DNA from: Chamaecrista fasciculata
Taxonomy: Eukaryota > Streptophyta > Magnoliopsida > Fabales > Fabaceae
Length of the DNA: 64,000 bases
Direction: 5' to 3'
NCBI GenBank assembly: GCA_003254925.1
Contig: QANZ01029605.1
Coordinates: 30,551 to 94,550, forward strand
The translations under genes and the position numbers were made by a program. The notes below the pieces were generated by a model. The model searched no databases. It saw only the letters and a list, made by a program, of their open reading frames with translations, and had not been told where the DNA came from. The first letter of the stretch is position 1; each line of letters opens with the position of its first letter. Positions 51,301 to 62,826 of the stretch are shown in pieces.

Positions 51301-54029
51301 CTACTGGGATAGTTGTTATCTGTTGGTCAATCTCTGATTTTAAGGAATAGAGGAGAACATATCATGGAGTGTATTTTCTTAAAAGTTTCCTTACTTGGGT
51401 GGCATTTAGAAACACAGACTTTTCTAGGGTGGATTTTTGAACAGAAACAGTTTTCTCAAGACAATTCAAAATCACATGATTTGAAGACAACCAATCCATT
51501 CCCAGAATGACATCAATATCTTGTAAGGGTAATCCCACAAGATGAGTTGTAAAAGACTGATTTTGTAAAATGATTGGACAATTTAGACAAGCATAAGAAG
51601 TACAAACAGATTCTCCCGTAGGAACAGAAACAGACAAATCAAACGGTAACTCAGACATACCCAAATTCAAACGTTTCACACAGTCATAAGAGATAAAAGA
51701 ATGAGTGGCTCCAGAGTCAAACAGTACAATTAAGGGAACATTTTTAATAAAACATGTACCTTGAATTAAATCAGGGGACTCGTTTGTCTCTTTGCCAGTT
51801 AAGGTAAAAACTCTTCCTTTAGTTTGTGGTCGTTGGTCAGGTTTCCTTGCCTGGTGTTGTGGACAGTCTCGAAACATATGTCTAGACTTTCCACATTTGT
51901 AGCACACGTTCTGTCCAAAGTAACATGGTCTGGTTCCATGATTCTTTCCACACTTGTTACATGTGATAATTTCAGAGTTGTTGGGATAGGTTTGCTTGTT
52001 TTGGGGCACAAAAGTCTTTCTTGCTCCATTTTCTTCTCTCTTCCTTTTTCCCGGGTAAGGTTTTTGTTTCTCCCTTGCCAATTCCCCTAGATTCTTTTCT
52101 ATGATTCGACATTTGTTGACCAGGGATGCATAGTCCCTAATCTCAAAGGTTGCTACAGCATTTTTTATCTCAGGTTTCAGTCCTGACTCCCACTGTCTAG
52201 CCTTCCAGTCTTCATCATAGTTATACTTTAGATAGAAAGAGAATTTTGACAGCTCCTCAAATTTAGCATCATATTGGCTCACAGTCATGTTACCCTACTT
52301 CAGCTGCAGGAACTCAACCTCCTTCTCATTTTTTACACAGTCAGGAAAATATTTGTCTAGAAATGCAGTTTTAAAGATTTCCCAAGTAATCTGAGGATGT
52401 TGCTTCTCCAACGATCTCTTAGCATTTCTCCACCAGTATTCTGCTTCCCCAACTAGCTTGTAGGTGGCAAAGGTTACCTTTTGAGTTTCATCACTCCGAA
52501 TAACCGCAAAAATCTTTTCAATTTCCCTTATCCATTCCTCAGCTACAGACGGGTTAGGGCTACCCCGGAAAATTTTTGGTTTGGCATTTTGGAATTCAGA
52601 CCACCCCTGTAAACTTACTGACCGCTCGTTCTCTGTTTCTGAGTGTCTGTTATTTCCTACTCCTTTTTTCTGAAAATGTTGCAGCATCCTATTGGTGGCA
52701 GATGCTTGATTATTCATGGCATCAGCCATCCCTTGGATTGTTTGCAACATACTATCTAAATTTCCGTTGTTGCTACCCGTTGGACTGGTCGACGTCATGA
52801 TTCTCTGCATATATAAAACAATTATTGAGGTGATCAGGCTCAATAACGAATATCTATGCTGGGAAAAATAACATCAAACAGTTCAACATAGGTACACCTG
52901 TACCCATAATTTCTACCCATTCCTAATAAATAAGTGCTAACGGGGCTCTGATACCAAAAATGTGACACCTCAATATACTGTTATTATTGTTATTATTATA
53001 TTTTTTATTTTTATTTTTATCTTTTTTTATACGAAAATTAAAGACAAATAAAAATCTAACACACACACAAGTAATAAATTTTTTTTTATACTTCTATAAC
53101 GGTTATAAGTTGTTCTTACATTATAATAGTCCTTATTAGTAGAACTGTAGTTAGTACATACCCAAAAGAGAGCTTGCTGATCTATAGTGCTTCCTAATAA
53201 GTACAAAAAAAGTAAGCTGGCAAGCTCAATATCCAGTCTACGTATATACTTCTAGATAATTATAACTTAATTTAATATCATATCTGAGGGCCGTTAAACA
53301 TATGGGGTCCATTTGGCATATGGGGCCCATTCTGCATCAGCGGTTCACCCGGTGCGCCGGGGTCGTCAGGTACAATTTCTATATTATATATAACACCTAT
53401 GATAGCTGGGCATAGTCCGCGACCTGGAACCTCCGCCCTAACAAAATGAAAGTCTATAATGTAACGAAGTATTGGCATGGGGTCGTTAAACATATGGGGT
53501 CCATTTGGCATATGGAGCCCATTCTGCATCGGTGGCTCACCCGGTGCGCCGGGGTCGTCAAGTACAATTTCTATATTATATATAACTCCTATGATAGCTG
53601 GGCACAGTTCGCGACCTGGAACCTCCGCCCAAACAAAATGAAAGTCTATAATGTAACGAAGTATTGGCATGGTGCTAATCTGGATACATCATGAAAAGAA
53701 GAGTGAGAACATAAAATTCTCAGAAAGAAGAAATAGAATGTAATAACATTTCCATAATGTACCCAGCTGTATAAGCTACAGAAAAATATTAAAATATTAT
53801 CTCAAACTTAAGAATATTATTTACACTTGGTCTATCAATTTTGGCATTTCATAACGTATCATGGTGGTGGCTTTTCTCACTCACCTCGGCGGCTTTTCTC
53901 ACTCACCGTCTGTATTCTAGGGCGTCCCCTAGCTGGATCCAAACAGAACCCATGTAAGAGATTTTCTTCTCATAAGGATCATTTCTTCATTTTAATAATG
54001 CATTTCAAAAGTTTGTGATAGATAATTTC
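48391..54029 (-). mobile_element. Ty3 chromovirus (Tekay-like) LTR element, broken
   Basis: Minus-strand element. Parts in order: 5' LTR 52961-54029 (starts TGTGACACC in plus sense), primer-binding site TGGTATCAGAGC (52945-52956), gag with a CCHC zinc knuckle (about 52.8-51.9 kb), protease with DSGATHSF (about 51.7 kb), reverse transcriptase with FIDDILVYS (about 51.1-50.6), RNase H (about 50.4-50.1), integrase with the HHCC zone and core (about 49.7-48.9), and a C-terminal chromodomain-like tail (about 48.6-48.45). A purine tract AAGGGGTGGAG precedes the 3' LTR, of which only the first bases (ending at 48398 in plus sense) can be followed. The gag-pol frame has about four breaks; sequence is otherwise well preserved, so it is fairly recent. 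The chromodomain tail and pol order indicate the Tekay/Del clade, though clade naming needs a tree. Confidence 0.88.
53294..53680. repeat. 192-bp tandem duplication inside the Ty3 LTR
   Basis: Two adjacent copies starting 'ttaaacatatggggtcc' at 53294 and 53486, about 95% alike. The related LTR at 55280-56195 has a single copy, so this is a duplication private to this LTR. Confidence 0.85.
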
Positions 54030-54030
54030 A

Positions 54031-54229
54031 AAAGAAAACACAAATTTATTAAATAATTAATGTATTAATCTCCATCACTAATGCATTTGTACATGTGAAT
54101 ATTAAAAGAAGCATTTGGGACTAAATTGAAAGCTTCTGAACTGAACTTATATGATAAAAAAAATAGGCATATAAATAATAACAAAATATATATAGGTATA
54201 TGAATGACACATAGCCGATATGTAAAAAG
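54031..54229. repeat. Copy of 42584-42780 ending at an N
   Basis: About 197 bp matching 42584-42780 with only a few differences (from 'aaaagaaaacacaaattt' to 'atatgtaaaaag'). It joins a Ty3 LTR on the left and a single N (54230) on the right, where another Ty3 gag copy begins. This is more likely an assembly joint than a true dispersed repeat. Confidence 0.65.
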
Positions 54230-54230
54230 N

Positions 54231-56195
54231 CATTCTGTCCAAAGTAACATGGTCTGGTTCCATGATTCTTTCCACACTTGTTACATGTGATAATTTCAGA
54301 GTTGTTGGGATAGGTTTTCTTGTTTTGGGGCACAAAAGTCTTTCTTGCTCCATTTTCTTCCCTCTTCCTTTTTCCCGGGTAAAGTTTTTGTTTCTCCCTT
54401 GCCAATTCCCCTAGATTCTTTTCTATGATTCGACATTTATTGACCAGGGATGCATAGTCCCTAATCTCAAAGGTTGCTACAGCATTTTTGATTTCAGGTT
54501 TTAGTCCTGACTCCCACTGTCTAGCCTTCCAGTCTTCATCATAGTTATACTTCAAATAGGAAGAGAACTTTGACAGCTCCTCGAATTTAGCATCATATTG
54601 GCTCACAGTCATGTTACCCTGCTTCAGCTGCAGGAACTCAACCTCCTTCTCATTTTTTACACAGTCAGGAAAATATTTGTCTAGAAATGCAGTTTTAAAG
54701 ATTTCCCAAGTAATCTGAGGATGTTGCTTCTCCAACGATCTCTTAGCATTTCTCCACCAGTATTCTGCTTCCCCAACTAGCTTGTAGGTGGCAAAGGTTA
54801 CCTTTTGAGTTTCATCACTCCGAATAACCTCAAAAATCTTTTCAATCTCCCTTATCCATTCCTCAGCTACAGACGGGTCAGTGCTCCCTCGGAAAATTTG
54901 GGGTTTGGCATTTTGGAACTCAGACCACCCCTGTAAGCTCACCGACCGTTCGTGATTCGTTTCCGGGTGTCTGTTATTACCTACTCCATTCTCCTGGAAA
55001 TGTTGCAGCATCCTATTGGTGGCAGATGCTTGATTATTCATGGCATCAGCCATCCCTTGGATTGTTTGCATCATACTATCTAAATTTCCGTTGTTGCTAC
55101 CCGTCGGACTAGTCGACGTCATGATTCTCTGCATATATAAAACAATTATTGAGGTGATCAGGCTCAATAACGGATATCTATGCTGGGAAAAATAACATCA
55201 AACAGTTCAACATAGGTACAACTGTACCCATAATTTCTACCCATTCCTAATAAGTGATAACGGGGCTCTGATACCAACTTGTAACATCCTATTTTTATAT
55301 ATTTATTTATTACTATATATCTTATTATATATGAGAATTTAAAATAAAAACCTAATACACGCGCAAGTAAGAATTTTTTTATATTTATATGTATCATGCA
55401 TGGGTTATACGTTGTTCTTACATCATCATAAAAGTCCGTATTAGTAGGACTGTTCGTTAGTACATACCAAAAGAGAGCTTGCTAATCTATAGGGCTTCCT
55501 AATAAGTACAAAATAGTCAGCTGGCAAGCTCAATATCCAGTACATATATATATACTTCTAGATGGCTATGGCTTAATTTAATTTCATATATAGGGGCCGT
55601 TAGGCATATCGGGCCCATTTGGCATGAAGGGCCCATTCTGCTGTGGCGGCTCTCCCGGTGCGCCGGGATCGTCAGGAATGATTTCTACATTATATATAAC
55701 TCCTATGATAGCTGGGCACAGTCCGCGGCCTGGAACCTCCGCCCAAACAAAATGGAAGTCTATAGTGTAACGAAGTATTGGCATGGTGCTAATCTGGATA
55801 CATCATGAAAAGAAGGGTGAGAACATAAAATTCTCAGTAAGAAGAAATAGAGTGTAATAACATTTCCATAATGTACCCAGCTGTATAAGCTACAGAAAAA
55901 TATTAAAGTATTATCTCAAACTTAAGAATATCATTTACACTTTGTCTACCAATTTTGGCATTTCATGGTGGTGGCTTTTCTCACTCACCTCAGTGGCTTT
56001 TCTCACTCACCGTCTGTATTCTAGGGCGTCCCCTAGTTGGATCCAAACAGAACCCATGGATACGGTCACCTTTTTAAGGATCACTCGTTCACTTTTAAAT
56101 CATAATATTTATAAATTTGAGACAGTTAAACATACTAAAAAAAAATATTAATNTATTTGTTATTATTATTATTATTATTACTTTAGGATATTACA
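54231..56195 (-). mobile_element. Second Tekay-like copy: gag fragment, PBS and LTR
   Basis: 54231-55167 repeats the gag part (zinc knuckle side cut by the N) at roughly 97% identity to the first element; the binding site TGGTATCAGAGC is at 55265-55276 and the LTR at 55280-56195, starting TGTAACATCC and ending GGATATTACA in plus sense. A single N lies at 56153 near the (ATT)n run. The pol part is absent. It is either a truncated sister insertion or an unmerged second version of the same locus. Confidence 0.75.
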
Positions 56196-56840
56196 ATCTG
56201 GATACATCATGAATAGGAGTGAGAATTGAAAATCCTCAGTAGGAAAGGAAACAATTAAAAACATTTCATGATGCGTCCAGCTGTATAAGTCAAATAATCA
56301 TATTCATTCAAAACATATACTCAAGCTCAACACATAAATTCGTCTTACATACATACGTAAATAACCGTATACTAGGGCGTCCCCTAGCCGGATCCAAACA
56401 GAATACCATCAAGATCACCTTCCTTACCCAGGATCATATCTCTCTGTATGTCATCTTGAGATCACATCCCTAATTTCTGAGAGATGATCATTTCTCATAA
56501 TTCATGCTATTGAGTTTGAGATAAAACATCATATATCATATTCATTAGATAAAAACACAAGTAAACTTATACAGAATTAAAATAGAAGATGAATCCATTT
56601 TCTACCTAATTTTCACCGAGTATTCCTATTTCTCGTTTCTTCTCGATTTTATCTCTCTCTTATGGATAATCATACATTATGAGCCAGACCATTGCAAGCT
56701 ACGTGTGCATATTTTATGAATAATGAGCTTTCTACTATTACTTTATCTAAAACATTATATCTTCATAACTACATAACATATAATAGTTACTATTTTCCCC
56801 TAGAATATCAACTATTTATAAATCTTATAGCATAAAAAAT
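56196..56840. mobile_element. Diverged fragment of the same LTR family
   Basis: 'atctggatacatcatgaa' and 'actagggcgtcccctagc' recur here in the same order as in the two LTRs, with lower similarity, starting in mid-LTR. It indicates an older copy beneath or beside the Tekay-like elements. Right edge not resolved. Confidence 0.6.
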
Positions 56841-56939
56841 ATAATTGTTATGGGTTAATATATAATTTTCTCAAAATATTAGGGATTAATAAAAAAAATT
56901 ATAGTTTTTATTTTAGTCCCTAGATAATATGTATCTAGG

Positions 56940-57151
56940 GACTTATTTGTAATTTTCTGAAAATATTAGGGGTTAATATATAATTTTTACAAAATTTATT
57001 ATGGTTAAAATTAAAAAATAACTCCAAAAGGGTACCAAAATATTTACGGAGAATACTGAATACCACAAGGTACTAAAGTGTCACTTTTTAAACCACAGGG
57101 TATCAAAGTGAAATATGACCAAACCACAGGGTACCAAATGTAATTTACTCT
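56940..57151. mobile_element. One end of a MULE related to that at 14305-15532
   Basis: 'acggagaatac', 'accacaaggtactaaagtg', 'tttttaaaccacaggg' and 'gggtaccaaatgtaattta' match the right end of the 14.3-kb foldback in the same order. No opposite end was found nearby, so it is a truncated copy. Confidence 0.6.
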
Positions 57152-59323
57152 TTTTTTTATTGAAAGTATAATTTTCATCTTCAAATTTTATATTAGTTTT
57201 TAATTTCATCTTTAAAAATTTTTTACTTCTAATTTTATTTTATCTTTTGCCTAACTTTATCTAGTCAATTAACAACAGACTCTATATGATTTTTAATTTG
57301 AATCGAAACTTAACCTTTCTTTCAAACAATTTTATATTATATCTCATTATTAACTACCTAGAGTATGTCATCTATTCATTAAATAAAGTTATAATTAAGG
57401 ATATGGATAAAAATAAAAAACTTCCTACTTTTGAATCATTACCTTAGCAAAGTTGTGTAGTTCATTGATATATTAATCAGGAAATATGATATATATTTGA
57501 AAAACTAAGATGAAATAATTGAAGTTAAGATACTTACAAAGATGTTTAAGAAGAATTTTTAAGAGGCTCTCTTTAAGAATCTCTAATTTCTCTAAAAGTA
57601 ATTTTAGGGTTTTTTAGGTTTTTATGTTAATGGGCTTAATGGCCGCTGGCAGTTTATAATTTCTAAGAAAATTGGGGTGCAAAAGTGAAAGGTGAAAAAT
57701 CGGTTAACTCACATAAAAATCGCGTTTTTATGCGTTTTAGTCCGTTTTCAGCCCAGATTGAAACGCAACCAGAATTCTATAGGTGGAATCGTAATATCGG
57801 ACGTTCCTACGTGTCAAAACGGGATTTTGACAACATTGGTTATGCCTAAAGGAGAGACTTTCTCCAAATACAGAGACAATTTTGAAATGTGCAGGCATTA
57901 TCCGAGTTTTCAAAGTCTCCAAAATTGTTGGAAATCTGTCCCCATAGAATCTTGTCATCATATATGATGGAGAAAACTTCATCTTCGTCTACGTTACAAA
58001 TTACTACATTACAAGATTGTTCGAGATTCCTATATATAGTAAACAAAATACTTTAGTTGCCTCACCCTTCAAAATTATAAGTAATAATGAGGCTCAAGTT
58101 TTGAAGACATAAAAAAAGTCTCAACGAGATCAACACAATATACAAAAGCTATTTTGCTAAAATGCACAAAAAGCATTTTAAAAAGTTAGTCGACTCTTTA
58201 AATTTTGAAAACTAACCAGAGATTTCATGCACTTTTGGTCTTGCTCAAAAACTTCTTTTATTAAAATTTTTCATTAATAAAAAATTAAATTTCTTAATTG
58301 TATGATTGCTATTACGTTTAAGATTGACCAAAAAAATAAAATAATTATTATAACCAATCAAACATATATATATATATACACTTTTTAGATTAAACTCTTA
58401 AGAGTAAAATAACAATTTGATACTTGAAATTAGATTTGAGAACTAAAGATTGAAATACACATTATAGCCCCTAAAAGATTAAAACAATATATTCTTTAAT
58501 CCGATTAAAACGGTATACTACTTAATCTATGAAAAAGACCGATGAAAAGTATACTATTTTGATCTTTCAGTTACTAAAATTTGTATTATAATCTTTCAGA
58601 GATTGAATTGTTACCTCGGTAATCTTTTGGGGACCTAATTCTTAGTTTACTTAATTCTTTATATGCAAGATATCATCAATTGTTAGACTAATAATGTCAC
58701 ATTAATATACACATATATTGTAATTTCTGTTATTTCCTAAGAATTAAAAAGTTAAACGTGTAATTAGAGAATGAAAACTGTGCAATTTCATTTATCATCT
58801 TGTCAGTAACTCAAAACCAAAGTGTACGTCAACTTGACTCGGTGCAATTGAATTAGAAGGCATCGAAATTCCCACGTTCTGGCAATCACAGTCACAGAAG
58901 ATGCAGTTTCCCCACAAGAAAGAAAAAGATGAAAATTTGGCAGTTGGCAGCGTGTAGCGTAGTGAGACAACATTAGAGAAGATAACTATTTAGGCACATC
59001 TAATTAATCATGGAATCAAGGCAATATACAAACATCTATTCAAGTGCTTATTGTACGAGATTGCCATCAATACTACACTATACACACCCTAAAAACAGAA
59101 AAATCTTGGAAGAAGAAAGAAGAAATCAAGTGAAAACTCTGATATCATTTAGGCATCAAGCTACTAATACAATGATTCTACGGAGTTTAATTACCTGAGT
59201 TATTCAGATTTGAAACTTCAGAATATCTCACCTAACTGAAAAACCTACACACATAATAGAAAGTTGCAAATAGCTTATCTGCTACTAACAATATATATAT
59301 ATATATATATATATATGATATAT
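57152..59323. other. Spacer, includes probable 3' UTR of the BTB gene
   Basis: No supported gene. Overlapping open frames on both strands at 57690-58046 have no recognisable domain and lie in a region with 'cgttttagtccgttttcagc', probably an old repeat. A TA microsatellite (59290-59317) sits immediately after the BTB stop. Confidence 0.5.
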
Positions 59324-61693
59324 CTACCTTGATTCAATGGCATCAGATTCAGAGCCTCTTAAAAATGATCGGCGCCACCAAATTTGGAATGCCTTGCTCA
59401 GATTTGGGCATTCAGTGCCATGTCTAGAAAAATACCGAAACCATTCCATGAACAGCATGTACTGTTGCTTCAGAGGTAGAGTGAGAAGTGTCTGACCCAT
59501 AGCCTCTTCCAAGGTCTTTATAGCAAGCCCCTTTCTGCATCTCTGCAGCCAACCAAAGTCTAACAGCATCGGTCCAAACCACGCTTGGAGAAGCCCCGAT
59601 CTAGCTTCCAACCGGCATTGCAGTTTCCGGGTACCCATCGCAACAAGTAACATTGCTGACACTCGACTGAGTTCATATCTGATCATGGGGGATGCAATTT
59701 CATGCATTTTGAGCAGTTGTCGCTGCTGCGCCCAAATATCAACAAACTCTTCGGCCACTTGCCCATCAAGCATGATTTCCAGCAACCAGTTTATGTTATC
59801 AACCTGTCTTGAGATGCGTTCGATTAGAGGCTTGCCCTTATCTTTAATACTCACCAGCCTCTCCGGAGGGACACTGTCAGTTGCCTCCTCAAAGAGACTG
59901 ATAAGTGAACCAAGACACGAGTGGCAAACAGCATATAGATCCTCCTTGCTGAGGTCAAGGTGGTTGCTCTCATAGACTGAGTTTCTGCAAAGAAGATTCT
60001 TGACCAGTGACTTTAGTTCAGTTCTTGCATTGTTATCGACACAGTTAGTTATAGACCAAACGAGTTGCCCAGCTATATTTGGCTGGGAATCTACTGAATC
60101 ATGGAAGTACAATCTTCCTAGGATGTCTCTTGTTGTCTCATCGTCAAACTTAAACCTCGTAAATAGGCTTCTCAGTTTCTCTTCTTCTTCCTCAGACCAA
60201 GGAACAGCCTCAAGGTATTTCAAACATGACAATACGCCCTTGGTGAACTTGATACCCGCCGACACCTAGTAATTAATATAAGAGGACAATCTGTCAGAAA
60301 GTAAAAGGCTAAAGAGACACAATGTCATGCTCAGCACTTTCATAGTTACTTCAACACCAAAAATCACCAAAAGGCTCAATTGGAAGTTTTCCAACTTGCT
60401 CTTCGGTTCTACTTCTATAATGTCCCATTTTCATGCCACTCTTTGCATTTATCATAATGAAACAGTTTATTCTCTTTAGTGAGACACTTGCTACAGGAAA
60501 AGAAAATTTAGAAAAGACAAATATATATACATCCTGAATGCCTCAGGAAGTTGAACACCGACATTTTCCTTCCCATTTATTTATTTACTTTTATATTGTA
60601 CATATGCTAATATGACTAGAATCTACAGTTTAAGGGACGATCTCTCCAGTTCTAAGGCACTAAGCAACAGCCATATTTTTCAAAGAACACCCAAATTCAG
60701 GTTCCAAATTCTAGTTGGCATACATAATTAGAGAGATTAATGACCACAAAAGTCCAAGTCTGTCTACAAATTAACTTCCCATAGAATCAGCCCCATGGCC
60801 ATGATAACATTTATATATTCATATGCTTCTTTACAAACAAACAACTATGGCATCGACCTCCCACACAAGTGATTCAACGAAGGCAATAACAGACAATACC
60901 ATCAAGAAAGTTAGTGAACTCAAAACCCTTGTAACGCGATTCACAGAAAATGCAGTAAATTAGTAATGAACTCAAGTTAAGTACTAACCTCCAAAATGTC
61001 AATGGATCGATAAACGCCAATCTTGGTGAGGCGTTTGGTGATTTCTTCGTCAAACATGAGCTCAATGGTTTCTCTGAAAACCCCCAAATTAGCGACATCA
61101 GGCACTTCTATTCTACACATTTTGGGCGAGCTCGACGGCAATTCCTTCTTGTAATCCGCAATTAATCCAGCAAACACCTCGGAACTCGCGCTCAGTACCT
61201 CCGAATTCAGCTCCAAAACCATGCACGCACCATTCTTCCCTCTCAAATTCAACCTCACATCAAACAAATCCTTCGAAGAACCAGACGCCTCCTCCTCCGT
61301 TGGCGGCGGCGGCGGCGGCGAGCGAAGCCTCGCCGACGGAGCTCGGAAGCTCCGAGAGCTCAATTTGGGGGTGGAATCAGCCAATGGCGAGGGATCGACG
61401 GCGATATCTTGGATGGGATCGGAATCAATCGGCGATACTCTGCCAGGAGACAAGATCCGGCGAGGGTCGATCCGGGCGACTCGGCTGAACCCTGATTTGG
61501 TGCTCTGTGGAGAGGTTGGGACTGAGAGGCTTGGTTTCGAGAGAGTCTCGGAGGAGTTCGTGTGGTGGTGGTGGTGTTTCGCCGCAGACGGGTTCTCGGG
61601 GCTGCACGGCGGGACTGTGAACGAGCAACACCATGTACGGCGGCGAGGAGGCGGAGGATGCGGCTGAGAGTGACGCCGGGAGGAGTTGTCCAT
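59324..61693 (-). CDS. BTB/POZ domain protein, At2g13690-like (two exons)
   Basis: Exons 61693-60989 and 60265-59324, joined by a 723-bp phase-0 intron (donor GTTAGT, acceptor ACTAG), give 548 aa, close to the Arabidopsis At2g13690 protein. Residues 1-140 are low-complexity: Pro runs (12-16, 126-131), a His run (40-44), RRRTWCCSFTVPP near 17-29 and several SP sites. The BTB fold spans about 141-260 (KDLFDVRLNL, then VLSASSEVFAGLI and FRETIELMF). The rest is a plant-specific helical region (SWSEEEEEKL-type acidic segment, LEEAMGQTLLTLPLKQQY, WWRRSFLRGSES at the end). BTB domains mediate dimerisation and often Cullin-3 binding; the role of this subfamily is not firmly known, and no NPH3 domain is seen. 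The GC-rich first exon creates a long antisense open frame that is not a gene. Confidence 0.93.
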
Positions 61694-62376
61694 GGAGGGG
61701 AGAGAGAATATTAGGTGAGAAAGAGAAAGAGAAAGAGAAGGTGGTGATTGATTAATAAGATTCCAATTCTAAGAGGTATGGTTATGTAATATGATGATAT
61801 GTTATTGTTATGTACCTAAGCAATGCTATTGCTATGTTTATGTCTTTATTGTTGGTACAATTGATAAGGGGTGATAAACATCCTTTCACAAGATAATGAG
61901 GGAATCTTCACTAACAGCTTCTAGTAAAAGACATGCAAGAAGAAGGTTAATAATGGAGATGGAGTCTCACAATCATGTTCATCAATAGATCAATACATAA
62001 AACAAAGTATTTTGCAGGATGAGATAGATCATAAATTAATGCAGTTATAACAGCTTAACTATCTAAACTTCTAAATGTGAAATAATCGTTACTAATGTCA
62101 TACTTTGATATTAACGAGTTTTGAGACCCAGCTTACAAATCTTTTAAGCCAAGAAATAAACAATTTTTTCGTTTTGCAGTAATCATAAAAACAAATAAAG
62201 AAAATTTTTTTTGCCTGAAAAATAAAGAAGTTATTTTGTTGGGAAATGATGAAAAAAGTTATTGTTGGGATAATGGAAATTATGTGTCTTTTTCCTCTCT
62301 TTTTTCTTTAAATTTTAAATTATTTTTTATTGAAGAATATATAAGATGAGAGGAACAAATTTGTAATGCTCTAATT
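61694..62376 (-). promoter_or_regulatory. Upstream region of the BTB gene
   Basis: In gene sense a CT-rich run (complement of gagaaagagaaagagaaaga, 61716-61737) lies just before the start codon, typical of plant leaders. Farther up is AT-rich sequence without a clear TATA assignment. The hAT MITE at 62377 bounds it. Confidence 0.4.
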
Positions 62377-62818
62377 TAGAGGAGTCAAAGTAAGTCAACC
62401 TGACTCACTCGAGCTGACTCCTAATGAGGCGCGGCTCACGCGAGCCACAAACCCTAAACGAGTCAAGTTTTGTCTCACTTAACTCACCAACTATTTTTTT
62501 TTATTTTTTCATTTTTTTCTTATTTTTCTAAATTAATAATATTTTTCATACATAAGAAACTTAAATTCAACAATAAATTACATTTTGTGACTTAAATATT
62601 TTAGTTTTTGGATATCAAATTTTAAATTTTTTATATTTTTTTTTCTTTTTAAAATAAGGTAGGTTGGTTCATCAACTCGCCAATTCACTTGAACCAGTCC
62701 ACCACGAGTCGCGAGTTAAGTAAGTTAAGCCACTTAAACTATAATTTTTTGCAAGTTAAATTTTTTCAACCCAACTCACTCAATTGACAAGCTAAACCCG
62801 TTTTTTTTGACGACTCTA
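62377..62818. mobile_element. hAT MITE, 442 bp
   Basis: Termini TAGAGGAGTCAAAG and, on the minus strand, TAGAGTCGTCAAAA; flanks CTCTAATT / CCCTAACT agree in 6 of 8. Subterminal 'gactcactcgagc / actcgc' motifs are repeated in both orientations, as in the other hAT MITEs here. Age or decay explains the imperfect flanks. Confidence 0.65.
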
Positions 62819-62826
62819 CCCTAACT

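Noticed and set aside
53278-53670. 130-aa minus-strand frame with repeated GPHMPNG words
   Set aside because: It lies in the 192-bp tandem duplication of a Ty3 LTR and its repeats only mirror the DNA duplication.
57692-58046. Open frames of 66-91 aa on both strands
   Set aside because: Mutually overlapping, no recognised domain, no splice or promoter context.
61221-61667. 148-aa plus-strand open frame
   Set aside because: Antisense shadow of the GC-rich first exon of the BTB gene; Gly-rich composition is the reverse of the Pro runs.
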